Source: a virus
Reading direction: 5' to 3' (one strand)
Virus record (IMG/VR): IMGVR_UViG_3300035698_021937
Location: 1-34,909 of that record
Length of the DNA: 34,909 nt
In this document: positions 17,328 to 24,519 of the stretch, one piece after another
Numbering within the stretch: the first letter of the stretch is position 1
Layout of the letters: every line of letters starts with the position of its first letter
Position numbers and translations under genes: made by a program
The notes under the pieces: model-generated
What the model was told of the DNA's origin: nothing
What the model saw: the letters and a program-made list of their open reading frames with translations, nothing else
Database searches by the model: none

Positions 17328-18163
17328 ATTTCATACTCTGCTTCGTTCCACTCCTTCTTAAAGGCTTTGTACTTAGTTCGTATCCTATTCAAATTGCTGA
17401 CTACTTGCTTGGTGTTGAGGTCAGTCATTTCTCTTATGTATAAGTATATAGCTTTCTTATTAAAGATCTCGATGTCATCTGGGTTAGCCAATAATATACA
17501 TACAGCCTCTAGCACCTTCTTCTCGTTCTCTTTAAGATCTATTTGACGCCATTTTCCTATTTCTGACCATAAAGATTGCCAGAACTCCTGCTCTTCGCGT
17601 GTGGCGTCATAATCATTCTCAGTCGAAATATTCCGCAAATCTGATTCTTTTACAATGTCTTCGTGGAGTATTTCACGGCGGTTTTGCTTTGCGACTTTTT
17701 TTACTTTATGAAGGAACCAGTTTTTAGTGATTACGCTGAAATACGAGAAAGCCTTTGAGCCTTTATTTGGGTCGAATTTTTCTAATATAGTTGTTAACCA
17801 AACCTTACATTCGTTCTTATATTCATCAACGTTTGGTAGCGAAGTGAATTTATAAGTAAAGACAATTTTATCCACCATTTCGTTAAAAGTCGGACCTATA
17901 AACCCCCTATATAACTGTTCTCTTTCCACTCTATCGTCAATAGATGCGTATCGAACAATGGCGTCCTGGTGCACTTGCGTGAAATACATACGCCCTTTCG
18001 ATTTTTTTCGCTTAGCATAGGTTGTCTTCTTTCGCTTTACTTCTTCTACTTTCACTTTGCCCCCATCATCTGACCAACCCAAAGTCATGTCTGTCGCCGC
18101 GCCACTCTGGTACACCTTCGTCTTCACTTTCTTCGTCTTCACTTTCGTTGTAGATTTCGTCAT
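17321..18163 (-). CDS. Sigma factor for late transcription (T4 gp55-like)
   Basis: This 280-residue protein has a lysine-rich N-terminal tail (residues 1-58). The core contains K-F-D-P-N-K-G-S-K-A-F-S-Y-F-S-V-I-T-K-N at ~129-148, the conserved sigma region 2 segment that phage late sigma factors share and that binds the -10 element and core polymerase. Residues ~205-270 (LKENEKKVLEAVCILL ... VVSNLNRIRTKYKAFKKEW) look like a C-terminal helical part. Larger than T4 gp55 (185 aa) because of the N-tail. I chose the ATG at 18163 because GAGGAAGAAG lies just upstream; M26 has no ribosome site, and M59 just before the folded part is another option. With 18163, the gene overlaps the upstream gene by 98 bases. 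It should direct host RNA polymerase to late promoters, presumably those of the virion genes downstream. Confidence 0.83.
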   Translation of the reverse strand: MTKSTTKVKTKKVKTKVYQSGAATDMTLGWSDDGGKVKVEEVKRKKTTYAKRKKSKGRMYFTQVHQDAIVRYASIDDRVEREQLYRGFIGPTFNEMVDKIVFTYKFTSLPNVDEYKNECKVWLTTILEKFDPNKGSKAFSYFSVITKNWFLHKVKKVAKQNRREILHEDIVKESDLRNISTENDYDATREEQEFWQSLWSEIGKWRQIDLKENEKKVLEAVCILLANPDDIEIFNKKAIYLYIREMTDLNTKQVVSNLNRIRTKYKAFKKEWNEAEYEIK

Positions 18164-18470
18164 CTTCTTCCTCTTCTAACTCTTCCTCTGTAAACAGCAG
18201 GGTCGTTGTGTTTTTAAACTTCTTTATAAAGGTTCCCACTGCTTTAGAGTGTCTTAGAAGATTCTTTAAAGTCTCATCTCCATAAAATGTTTCCAATCCA
18301 TATATCAGTTCCAAGTGATCAGAAAACTCCCTAATCGTTTCTTCTAGCTCTGTAGTCTCTTCTTCAATGAAGTTTAGGTCACCAATGAGCCTACGATTGT
18401 GCCAAATCAAAAGAGCGTTCACTCCTACGGAACACACTAATAATGCCCCTAAAACTATATAAGCCGTCAT
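18066..18470 (-). CDS. Small membrane-anchored acidic protein
   Basis: This 134-residue protein is of unknown function. Residues ~4-23 (YIVLGALLVCSVGVNALLIW) form one transmembrane helix, followed by H-N-R-R. By the positive-inside rule, the rest would be cytoplasmic. Residues ~32-65 are a charged helix that may coil, and residues ~95-120 are a nearly pure Glu/Asp tail. The start has GGAAGGTAAG directly upstream and overlaps the zinc-ribbon gene's stop by ATGA. Its 3' end overlaps the sigma gene by 98 bases in another frame. The topology argues against an inner-membrane spanin, whose coiled coil would be periplasmic, but does not exclude it. Confidence 0.75.
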   Translation of the reverse strand: MTAYIVLGALLVCSVGVNALLIWHNRRLIGDLNFIEEETTELEETIREFSDHLELIYGLETFYGDETLKNLLRHSKAVGTFIKKFKNTTTLLFTEEELEEEEDDEIYNESEDEESEDEGVPEWRGDRHDFGLVR

Positions 18471-18712
18471 CTTACCTTCCTGTCTTTAAGCCTTTCTTTC
18501 TCTATTTCTATTTCTTCTCTTGCCGTCTTAATAAACGTCTCTACTTCTACACCGACTTTCTGCTCTACCTTCTTGGGTACTGTTAGCAAAAAAGGGATGC
18601 GTTCTAGTGCTTCTTCGCCGCACTCAGTACACTCCCTTAATCGCTCACTCATCCTGTGAGTCACTTGTAGATTGCAGCCACACTCAAGACACTCATAGTT
18701 GTATCTTGGCAC
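18467..18712 (-). CDS. FmdB-type zinc-ribbon protein
   Basis: This 81-residue protein starts M-P-R-Y-N-Y-E-C8-L-E-C11-G and has C28-T-E-C31-G, the four-cysteine zinc ribbon of the FmdB/CxxC_CxxC family. The remaining ~45 residues form a charged helix (EVETFIKTAREEIEIEKERL). FmdB-like proteins are small, putatively regulatory, with no fixed biochemical role. The start codon is GTG at 18712, three bases... after the stop of the gene upstream (stop ends at 18715), and the 3' end overlaps the next gene by ATGA. Its place between a clamp-motif protein and the sigma factor suggests a transcription role (inferred). Confidence 0.82.
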   Translation of the reverse strand: MPRYNYECLECGCNLQVTHRMSERLRECTECGEEALERIPFLLTVPKKVEQKVGVEVETFIKTAREEIEIEKERLKDRKVR

Positions 18713-18714
18713 GT

Positions 18715-18918
18715 CTACTCTTCTTTGAAGAAATCTAGTTGTCCGTTATCTTCCTTCTCAACATGCTGCTGGACAACTGGTGGATTACTCACAACCAACT
18801 TATCATCCACTAGTTCAAAATCAAAATCTTTCAAAAGAGGCACAATATCACATTGCTCTGCTATACATTTTTGCAAAGCCATCATAATTGCCCCTACTGC
18901 TTGATCACTTACCTTCAT
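18715..18918 (-). CDS. Small protein with C-terminal sliding-clamp-binding motif; candidate gp33-like coactivator
   Basis: This 67-residue protein has a helical N-terminal half (VGAIMMALQKCIAEQCDIVP), a short strand (DKLVVSNPPVVQ) and a charged linker. It ends G-Q60-L-D-F-F64-K-E-E. QLDFF is close to the QL(S/D)LF bacterial clamp motif and to the hydrophobic/acidic C-termini with which T4 proteins dock on the gp45 clamp; gp33 itself ends in L-D-F-L-L. It is the first gene after a promoter and leads the operon holding the sigma factor. This fits a late-transcription coactivator linking clamp and polymerase, but the rest of the sequence does not resemble T4 gp33. The ATG has a CAGGAGT ribosome site. 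Confidence 0.7.
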   Translation of the reverse strand: MKVSDQAVGAIMMALQKCIAEQCDIVPLLKDFDFELVDDKLVVSNPPVVQQHVEKEDNGQLDFFKEE

Positions 18919-18933
18919 TTTCTACTCCTGTTC

Positions 18934-18948
18934 GAAGCAAGAAGCTTC
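18934..18948 (-). promoter_or_regulatory. Leader hairpin of the late-transcription operon
   Basis: On the minus strand GAAGC-TTCTT-GCTTC forms a 5-bp stem with a 5-base loop. It lies between the predicted transcription start (~18952) and the ribosome site of the 67-residue gene. It would sit at the very 5' end of the mRNA, where short hairpins can protect against decay. No protein-binding role is visible. Confidence 0.5.
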
Positions 18949-18958
18949 ATTATTTGTT

Positions 18959-18987
18959 ATTATACCATCATGAAAATCTTTTTTTAA
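18959..18987 (-). promoter_or_regulatory. Sigma70-type promoter of the late-transcription operon
   Basis: On the minus strand TTAAAA (18987-18982), a 17-base spacer, and a perfect TATAAT (18964-18959) preceded by TGG (extended -10). The -35 part lies inside the last codons of the aminotransferase gene. No terminator separates the two operons, so glycan-operon read-through is likely in addition. Predicted start is near 18952, with a short leader before the 67-residue gene. Confidence 0.7.
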
Positions 18988-19960
18988 GTTTTTTTTCGAG
19001 TATATTTGTTACCAGAGCCGATATGGTCTCGGCGTCTTCCTTTGTAACTTCTGTGCTCACTGGGAGATAACACACTGTCTTAGAGTACTCAAAAGCCGCA
19101 AGGTCGCTATAATTTGATAAGAATAGTGGCTGCATCGACATTGGTTTAAAACTGTGCCTTGCAGGGAAACCGTTTTCATTCAACACTGACACCACTTCGT
19201 CCTTTAACTCTTCGCTCTCTAGTTTTATATCGTACACCCAAACTGCTTTCCTCGGAGGCATTAAGGTACTTGCAGGTAGTTTAGAGCGATACAATCCCTC
19301 AATATATCGACGGTACTCAAGATTCTCCTCTACATTTCTCAGAGAAGAGAGAGCAAGGCAAGCTTGTGAATCTGTCATCCTATAGTTGAATCCTATCCTG
19401 CCATGCAGATAGTTGTGTTCACTCCCGAAAGACATACTCTTCAGATCTCTCACTTTCCTTAGCAGCTCAAGATCATTGGAAGTTACAGCTCCTCCCTCTT
19501 CAGCTGCAATTATTTTATTCTTGTAGAAAGAAAAGCAACCTATATCGAAAGCTCCAACTAGTTGCTCGCCATATGTCGCACCTTGAGCTTCACACGCATC
19601 TTCTATTACGCGTAAGTTGTATTTTTCAGCTAAATGTTTTATACGGTACATGTTACACACTCTTCCGTAGACATGCGTAACCATAATAACTTTAGTTCTC
19701 TCTGTTATTACCTCTTCTATCTTGTCGACATCGATAAGCAAGTCTTCTCCACAGTCAACAAAAATTGGCTTTAGGCGTGCATACTCTACAGCCCAAGCAG
19801 AAGCTATCATTGTAAACTCAGGTACAATAACTTCATCGCCCTCATTCAATTCTAAAGCTTCTAAAGCTACGTGAAGAGCTGCAGTACCAGTGTTAGTAGT
19901 GACACATCCTTTGGTACCGATATAGGCAGCGTATGCCTTTTCAAGTTCTTGGTAAGACAT
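18968..19960 (-). CDS. DegT/DnrJ/EryC1-family sugar aminotransferase
   Basis: This 330-residue enzyme is a PLP-dependent nucleotide-sugar aminotransferase. Visible motifs: T-N-T-G-T-A-A-L-H-V-A-L near 22-33, E-V-I-V-P-E-F-T near 43-50, V-I-E-D121-A-C-E-A-Q-G, and C-F-S-F-Y-K-N-K149-I-I-A-A-E-E-G-G, where K149 should form the Schiff base. The N-terminus lacks ~20 residues often seen before the first helix in relatives of ~370, so it is slightly short but complete in the core. It would transfer an amino group from glutamate to a keto-sugar made by a dehydratase, giving a 3- or 4-amino-deoxy sugar. It is the last gene of the glycan operon and overlaps the SDR gene by one base. With the N-formyltransferase, it implies an N-formylated amino sugar. 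Confidence 0.9.
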   Translation of the reverse strand: MSYQELEKAYAAYIGTKGCVTTNTGTAALHVALEALELNEGDEVIVPEFTMIASAWAVEYARLKPIFVDCGEDLLIDVDKIEEVITERTKVIMVTHVYGRVCNMYRIKHLAEKYNLRVIEDACEAQGATYGEQLVGAFDIGCFSFYKNKIIAAEEGGAVTSNDLELLRKVRDLKSMSFGSEHNYLHGRIGFNYRMTDSQACLALSSLRNVEENLEYRRYIEGLYRSKLPASTLMPPRKAVWVYDIKLESEELKDEVVSVLNENGFPARHSFKPMSMQPLFLSNYSDLAAFEYSKTVCYLPVSTEVTKEDAETISALVTNILEKKLKKRFS

Positions 19961-20928
19961 TATTCAAAATCCCACTTGTTGCCGTTGTCTACATAAAAAT
20001 CAATTGTCTTCACCAAAGCATCTTCTAGAGAGTCCTCAGGTCGAGCATCAATAACTGAGTATAGTTTTGTATTATCAGACTGCAGGTGCCAGATCTCCCA
20101 TGGGCGTTTCTTAGATTCATCCACGTCAATCGTTATTTCGCCCTTATGACCCATTAGTGCTCCGATAGTGTGTGCTAGATCATAGATAGTACTTCCACCC
20201 TCGCTGCCCATATTGTAAACTTCGCCGAACTCTCCTTTTTCTAACAGCTCCACTGCCATCTTGACAGCATCACCAGCATACTGAAAGTCACGAAAAGAGT
20301 TGTTACCAAGCTTCACAATTGGTCCTCTTGCTAACTGTTGGATTATTTCTGGAATCACATATTCGTGTGTTTCTCGCTCTCCAACGCAATTGAATTGTCG
20401 CATCGCAATCGCAGGTACTTTTGCTTCTCGCCAACGAACCTGCACTAAACCATCTGCAGCCATCTTCGACACTCCATATGTCGAATGAGGTACAACAGGA
20501 TCGCTTTCGGTAATCTTCCCGACCATATCTCCATAAATTTCTGCAGATGAAACTTGCAAAAGACCAGAAACATTAGCTAACTGACAAGCAGTCAAGACAC
20601 GCAGTACCGACGTTGCATTAATGTCAAAGAAGTGCATTGGTCGCTCAAAACATTCTGGTATGTAAGGCTCAGCTGCGTAATTGAACACATATTCAATTTC
20701 ATTGTCTCGAAATACTTTTGCAAGCTCTTGTTCACTATCACGAATATCGAACCACTTGAAAGTAGCGTCATCATGGATATACTTTTTCATACCAGTGATT
20801 AAGTTGTCCAACACAAGAACCTTACAGCCCCTATCGTCAATTAAGTGGTTAACTAAATGTGAACCAAGAAAACCTGCTCCTCCTATTACACATACCTTTT
20901 TGTTTCTAATGTTATCATTTCTCGTCAT
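19960..20928 (-). CDS. NAD-dependent sugar epimerase/dehydratase (SDR)
   Basis: This 322-residue extended-SDR enzyme has the Rossmann motif G16-G-A-G-F-L-G22, an acidic residue after strand 2 (L-V-L-D41-N-L), N-Y-A-A-E-P near 83-88, S-S128-A-E-I-Y-G and the catalytic Y151-G-V-S-K155. The C-terminal part has F-R-D-F-Q-Y-A-G-D-A-V and V-Y-N-M-G-S-E-G-G, usual for nucleotide-sugar epimerases and 4,6-dehydratases. The Asp-Glu pair of RmlB-type dehydratases is A129-E130 here, so a 4-epimerase or a divergent dehydratase are both open. It probably makes the keto-sugar used by the adjacent aminotransferase. A 4-base overlap with the preceding glycosyltransferase gene suggests coupled translation. Confidence 0.88.
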   Translation of the reverse strand: MTRNDNIRNKKVCVIGGAGFLGSHLVNHLIDDRGCKVLVLDNLITGMKKYIHDDATFKWFDIRDSEQELAKVFRDNEIEYVFNYAAEPYIPECFERPMHFFDINATSVLRVLTACQLANVSGLLQVSSAEIYGDMVGKITESDPVVPHSTYGVSKMAADGLVQVRWREAKVPAIAMRQFNCVGERETHEYVIPEIIQQLARGPIVKLGNNSFRDFQYAGDAVKMAVELLEKGEFGEVYNMGSEGGSTIYDLAHTIGALMGHKGEITIDVDESKKRPWEIWHLQSDNTKLYSVIDARPEDSLEDALVKTIDFYVDNGNKWDFE

Positions 20929-21929
20929 TTTATACTCCTTAGTGCTTCGAGATAAACTGCTCTTAAGCTATCCCATGAATTTTCTTCTGCCCATTTCTTC
21001 CCAGCTAATGAGAAATTCTCTATGTCTCTTCCGTACCAGTAATCAATTTTCTCTGCTATTACCTTTGGGTCAAATTCAGACATCTCAAAGTTAACATTCA
21101 CGATTCTGGTAGTACTCACAGAGTGTACCGGTATCAGCGGTTCTTTGGGCAACCAAATATTATTTGGTCTACGTGCTCCTGTAACCACTAACATACCACA
21201 TGCGTGTGCTTCTTGTAAGGGTAAAGACAACCCATTGAACTTTTCTGGAAATATAAAAGCGTCGCCTCTGTTCCATAATTCTTCATAACCAACAGTGTCT
21301 GTTATTAATTCAATACGAGGATCATCTGTTTTAAAAGAGTCCTTTTGCGTTCTCAGGATCAACTCAATCGGGGATTTGACATGCTTCATAGCATGCAGCA
21401 GTTCTGCAGTACCATTTCTTCCATATGTCCCACCATTACCAGCATTATGCACAAAGGTTTTTACGGTCTTCCTTAGACGCCATGGGATATCAACTGGTAC
21501 ATTTATCTGCACAACATTAGCTTCAGGGTACATTTGTTTGTAATAATCTTCATCTAAAACAGATGGACATATGTATAGGTCTGCAAACGTAGGATAAGGT
21601 GTGCATTCATACATCGGCATCATCGCAACCTTTATGCCTCTTTCTCTAGCTAAATCAACTAGTTGCGACACAAATGGAAGCTCAAACAACAACAATACAT
21701 CGATTTTCTCAAGAAACGACAACACTGTTGGTATATCTTCGGCAGAAAAATTACTAGCAAAATCATTAGAGTCGCCAACTAGTGGTGCATCACCAAACCA
21801 TTCTGGGTGGTTTTCAAACCTTGACGAGCGCTTTACCAATACTTCATCCAATATCCCACCATCATAAAAGCTCCTAGCTAATACTCCTAAGCCTTGATGT
21901 GTAGATAGCACAATCGATCCTACTTTCAT
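20925..21929 (-). CDS. GT-B glycosyltransferase (GT4-like)
   Basis: This 334-residue protein begins M-K-V-G-S-I-V-L-S-T-H-Q-G-L-G-V-L-A, a GT-B N-terminal strand and glycine loop. The second half has FVHNAGNGGTYGRNGTAELL near 170-190 (the usual hinge/donor strand with 'K-G'), A-F-I-F-P-E-K-F-N-G-L-S-L-P-L-Q-E-A-H-A-C-G-M near 255-275, and S-W-D-S-L near the end. The E-x7-E motif of GT4 enzymes appears as N-G-L-S-L-P-L-Q-E, with Asn replacing the first Glu. It is likely soluble or membrane-associated at the cytoplasmic face. It overlaps both neighbours by 4 bases. Donor and acceptor cannot be predicted. Confidence 0.8.
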   Translation of the reverse strand: MKVGSIVLSTHQGLGVLARSFYDGGILDEVLVKRSSRFENHPEWFGDAPLVGDSNDFASNFSAEDIPTVLSFLEKIDVLLLFELPFVSQLVDLARERGIKVAMMPMYECTPYPTFADLYICPSVLDEDYYKQMYPEANVVQINVPVDIPWRLRKTVKTFVHNAGNGGTYGRNGTAELLHAMKHVKSPIELILRTQKDSFKTDDPRIELITDTVGYEELWNRGDAFIFPEKFNGLSLPLQEAHACGMLVVTGARRPNNIWLPKEPLIPVHSVSTTRIVNVNFEMSEFDPKVIAEKIDYWYGRDIENFSLAGKKWAEENSWDSLRAVYLEALRSIK

Positions 21930-22555
21930 CTTAGGTATTCCTTACGAACCCAAACTGAGTCTACTTGAATATTAATAAGATTGTTTTCCCAAATCATCTT
22001 GAATCCATTTTCTGTCATAAAGTCGACAATCGCTCCCCACGTCTTTTGCTTTTCCCACACCTCACCATATTCCGCCTCAATCTGAACTGACTTAAGGTCG
22101 TCTATTCTAGCTCCAAACCCTTCCAGCACTTCATAAGATGCTCCTTCTACGTCGAGCTTAAACATATCAATACTGTCGATATTGTGCTCCTCCATAAAAG
22201 AGTCCATACGGCGTGCTTGCACTGTACAAGAAGTGAAGCCTTTGTTGTAAATATCTCTTTCCATCAGCGATGAACGACCGTCTTCTAGATCGTTAGCTGC
22301 ATGGAAGTTCAAATCTTTTTCCTCATTATACAAAGCTAAATTGAAAACCTTATAGAAAGGATAGTCTCTAACAATGTTCTCATACATCGTGACGTGAGGC
22401 TCCATGACATAGACGCCTTCTGCAGGTACCCCAGCATTTGTAGCCAACAAATAAGCGTCCTCTCCTGTCTTAGAGCCAGCCTCGAACAATATCTTAGGCT
22501 CAATAGTCGTCTTATTTTTGATAGCCTCAAAGTACTCTTTTATCTCAAGTTTCAT
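21926..22555 (-). CDS. FkbM-family SAM methyltransferase
   Basis: I place the start at the ATG at 22555 (209 residues), which has AAGGGAG 6-7 bases upstream; an ATG 21 bases earlier has no such site. The motifs fit the FkbM family: I-L-F-E-A-G-S-K-T-G-E-D-A (SAM-binding motif I), Y-V-M-E-P-H (motif II acidic), then I-D-M-F-K-L-D-V-E-G-A-S-Y-E-V-L-E-G, the FkbM hallmark, and Q-I-E-A-E-Y. These enzymes usually O-methylate sugars or glycolipids. It lies between the formyltransferase and a glycosyltransferase gene, suggesting a capping or decorating methyl group on the glycan. Confidence 0.87.
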   Translation of the reverse strand: MKLEIKEYFEAIKNKTTIEPKILFEAGSKTGEDAYLLATNAGVPAEGVYVMEPHVTMYENIVRDYPFYKVFNLALYNEEKDLNFHAANDLEDGRSSLMERDIYNKGFTSCTVQARRMDSFMEEHNIDSIDMFKLDVEGASYEVLEGFGARIDDLKSVQIEAEYGEVWEKQKTWGAIVDFMTENGFKMIWENNLINIQVDSVWVRKEYLR

Positions 22556-23162
22556 CGTTAACTCCCTTGTATTCAATGTATCTTTTCTTTTGTTTATCGT
22601 CTAGATAGAATGCTGATTCTTTTTCAGGAAAGTGGAAAGCACGGACAAATCTTGTCAAATCTTTTGCTTTCTGTAGGTCACGCCTGTAATAAATCTTCGC
22701 TTTACTCTCATCCTGTGCTGTGGCGGAAAAATCACCAGTCAACAATCTTTCAAACCACTCTTCAAACATCTTCAAGATTATTTCCTCGCCTCTATCAAAC
22801 AAACTAACAGCTGTATCGCCTTCACTTATAGGAAATCTTGTTATATCAATAACTGCGCCATCATCTATACCCTCGTTTATGATATGCAAAGTGATTCCGG
22901 CTTCAGTTTCTTGGTTTATGATCGACCAACTAAAAGTGCCAGCTCCTCTATATTCCGGTAAAATACCTGGATGGAAATTATAGCACGCTCTGTTCTCTAG
23001 AAAGTCTGCCTTTAGAAGCTTATCATATAACACTGAAATTAGAATATCGCACTCGTCCAAGTCATCAACAATAGTAAATCCGTCCATACCCTTAATCTTT
23101 TCATTGGCAATCTTCCTACATCTTATGCCAACATGTCTAGCAGTCGCGATATAGACTCTCAT
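22545..23162 (-). CDS. Sugar N-formyltransferase (formyl-THF-dependent)
   Basis: This 205-residue protein has the formyltransferase core: Y-N62-F-H64-P-G-I-L-P-E-Y-R-G-A-G and G-I-T-L-H-I-I-N-E-G-I-D-D101-G-A-V-I. N62, H64 and D101 form the catalytic triad known from methionyl-tRNA formyltransferase and from sugar N-formyltransferases acting on 3- or 4-amino-dideoxy sugars. It is much shorter than Fmt (~310 aa) and lacks its C-terminal tRNA-binding domain, and its N-terminal Rossmann half is compact. Its place in a sugar operon with a DegT aminotransferase argues for an amino-sugar substrate. It should use N10-formyltetrahydrofolate from the host. Confidence 0.88.
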   Translation of the reverse strand: MRVYIATARHVGIRCRKIANEKIKGMDGFTIVDDLDECDILISVLYDKLLKADFLENRACYNFHPGILPEYRGAGTFSWSIINQETEAGITLHIINEGIDDGAVIDITRFPISEGDTAVSLFDRGEEIILKMFEEWFERLLTGDFSATAQDESKAKIYYRRDLQKAKDLTRFVRAFHFPEKESAFYLDDKQKKRYIEYKGVNDET

Positions 23163-24019
23163 TTGATAAGCTCCAATAGTCTACCTTCCATAATGTCAAT
23201 CATACTTTCTATTGTGTATTGTTGTACAAATTCTTTACACTCCTTCCTGTCTAGCTTTGGTGTATTTTCCCACATCTCTTTAATACATTTCTTGAAGTCC
23301 GCATAATCACCCTCCTTAAAATAGAAAGCTTTATCGCCAAAATAGTCACGAGCGCCCATATAAGGTGACTCACTAATCAACACTGGCTTACCAAGAGCAT
23401 AACCTTCTATTAACGTCAATCCACCAGTAGAAGCTTCATACCAAGGACACACCATGAAAGAGCAACTAGATACTTGTTCTTTGAATTGCTCCTCAGTAAG
23501 TTTGTGATTTGGTGAACTGTACGGAATGTTAAGTTCGGCGCAAGCTTTCTCAAACCAACCATGGTTTCTGTCCGGTATTTGACGCAGAGGATTCAATACA
23601 AACCTACGATCTTCAACCGTATCGCTATCAAATAACCTCACAAAAGTCTTCATAATAAAGCTTTTGTCTTCTGATATGTTGTACCATTCCTTATTTCGCA
23701 TAACTACTGATTCCGATGGACACCACACCTCCAAGCTTTTCTTCAAGAGTTCACCATATGCTTTCCAGTCGTAATTCGCTCCACGAGGGTGGGTCCAAAC
23801 CCACTCATACACATCCCAATTATAGTTAATCATTGGGACATTAGGGTGCGTTCTATGAAACCTATTGATAAGGCTCATCACGGAAATGCTAGCTCCAATC
23901 ATGAAATCTACATCGCCGTTATTCACACTATTCACAAACACTTCATGACCGCGTTTTTTTAACTCTGGTATCCATGGATCTAGGTTTACTGAATTTGGTT
24001 TTATAATAGCAATCTTCAT
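23159..24019 (-). CDS. GT-B glycosyltransferase (GT4-like)
   Basis: This 286-residue protein starts M-K-I-A-I-I-K-P-N-S with an N-terminal Rossmann half that is short (typical GT4 enzymes are 350-400 aa). Later it has V-W-C-P-S-E-S-V at ~100, then C-S-F-M-V-C-P-W-Y-E-A-S-T-G-G-L-T-L-I-E-G-Y-A-L-G-K-P-V-L at ~190-220, a GT4-type donor site with paired glutamates, and A-R-D-Y-F-G-D-K-A-F-Y-F near 235. Four-base overlaps at both ends show translational coupling. Probably one of the sequential sugar transferases of the cluster; donor unknown. Confidence 0.8.
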   Translation of the reverse strand: MKIAIIKPNSVNLDPWIPELKKRGHEVFVNSVNNGDVDFMIGASISVMSLINRFHRTHPNVPMINYNWDVYEWVWTHPRGANYDWKAYGELLKKSLEVWCPSESVVMRNKEWYNISEDKSFIMKTFVRLFDSDTVEDRRFVLNPLRQIPDRNHGWFEKACAELNIPYSSPNHKLTEEQFKEQVSSCSFMVCPWYEASTGGLTLIEGYALGKPVLISESPYMGARDYFGDKAFYFKEGDYADFKKCIKEMWENTPKLDRKECKEFVQQYTIESMIDIMEGRLLELIK

Positions 24020-24519
24020 GCTTCTATAACCTCCACTCCCTCAACAAGGTGATTGTTGTTCCCATCAGAGTATTCTAAAAATACAACTTTTTTTGCAACT
24101 CTCTTAAGTTCTGCTTCCATCGGTACCCACTCTTCGACACCAAGTTCTCTCTTAATCATTTCTTTTATAGAAACACCAAAGGCACAATCAAAATAATCAT
24201 CATCATAAGGTAGCGCTTTCAAATTCTCGACAGCAAAAGAGCTATTTGGGTGCATCTCTTTTGCTTTGTTAATAAAATCCGGTGAAAAATCAATACCCAA
24301 ATAATTGTCGAAGTGTTCTGCCATACGACCGTAGCCACAGGCTGCGTCTAGCACTTTATCCGAAGGCTTTACAATACTCTTTAGGATGCTAACGTGCCTT
24401 TCTTCTATCTTTCTCCAAAGGGTAGGATCACATCTATATACACTCATGTGCATATTGTCATCTTCTAATCCACTCATACGTTCTTTCCAAAACTCTATCT
24501 TGTCCACTGGTCTACTCAT
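24016..24519 (-). CDS. Class I SAM-dependent methyltransferase
   Basis: This 167-residue protein has motif I V-L-D58-A-A-C-G-Y-G64, motif II Y-L-G-I-D-F-S-P, and a motif IV-like region L-P-Y-D-D-D-Y-F-D-C-A-F-G-V-S, matching the methyltransferase 11/25 fold. At 167 residues it is short and seems to lack a full C-terminal cap, so the core binds SAM but the acceptor site is reduced. It lies between two glycosyltransferase genes with 4-base overlaps. It may methylate a sugar or a lipid-linked intermediate; a role outside the glycan pathway cannot be excluded. Confidence 0.82.
   Translation of the reverse strand: MSRPVDKIEFWKERMSGLEDDNMHMSVYRCDPTLWRKIEERHVSILKSIVKPSDKVLDAACGYGRMAEHFDNYLGIDFSPDFINKAKEMHPNSSFAVENLKALPYDDDYFDCAFGVSIKEMIKRELGVEEWVPMEAELKRVAKKVVFLEYSDGNNNHLVEGVEVIEA

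Noticed and set aside
18976-18998. A-runs at the end of the aminotransferase gene as possible frameshift site
   Set aside because: The normal stop lies a few codons later and no extended frame or downstream stimulator is visible. The A-runs simply encode K-K-L-K-K-R.
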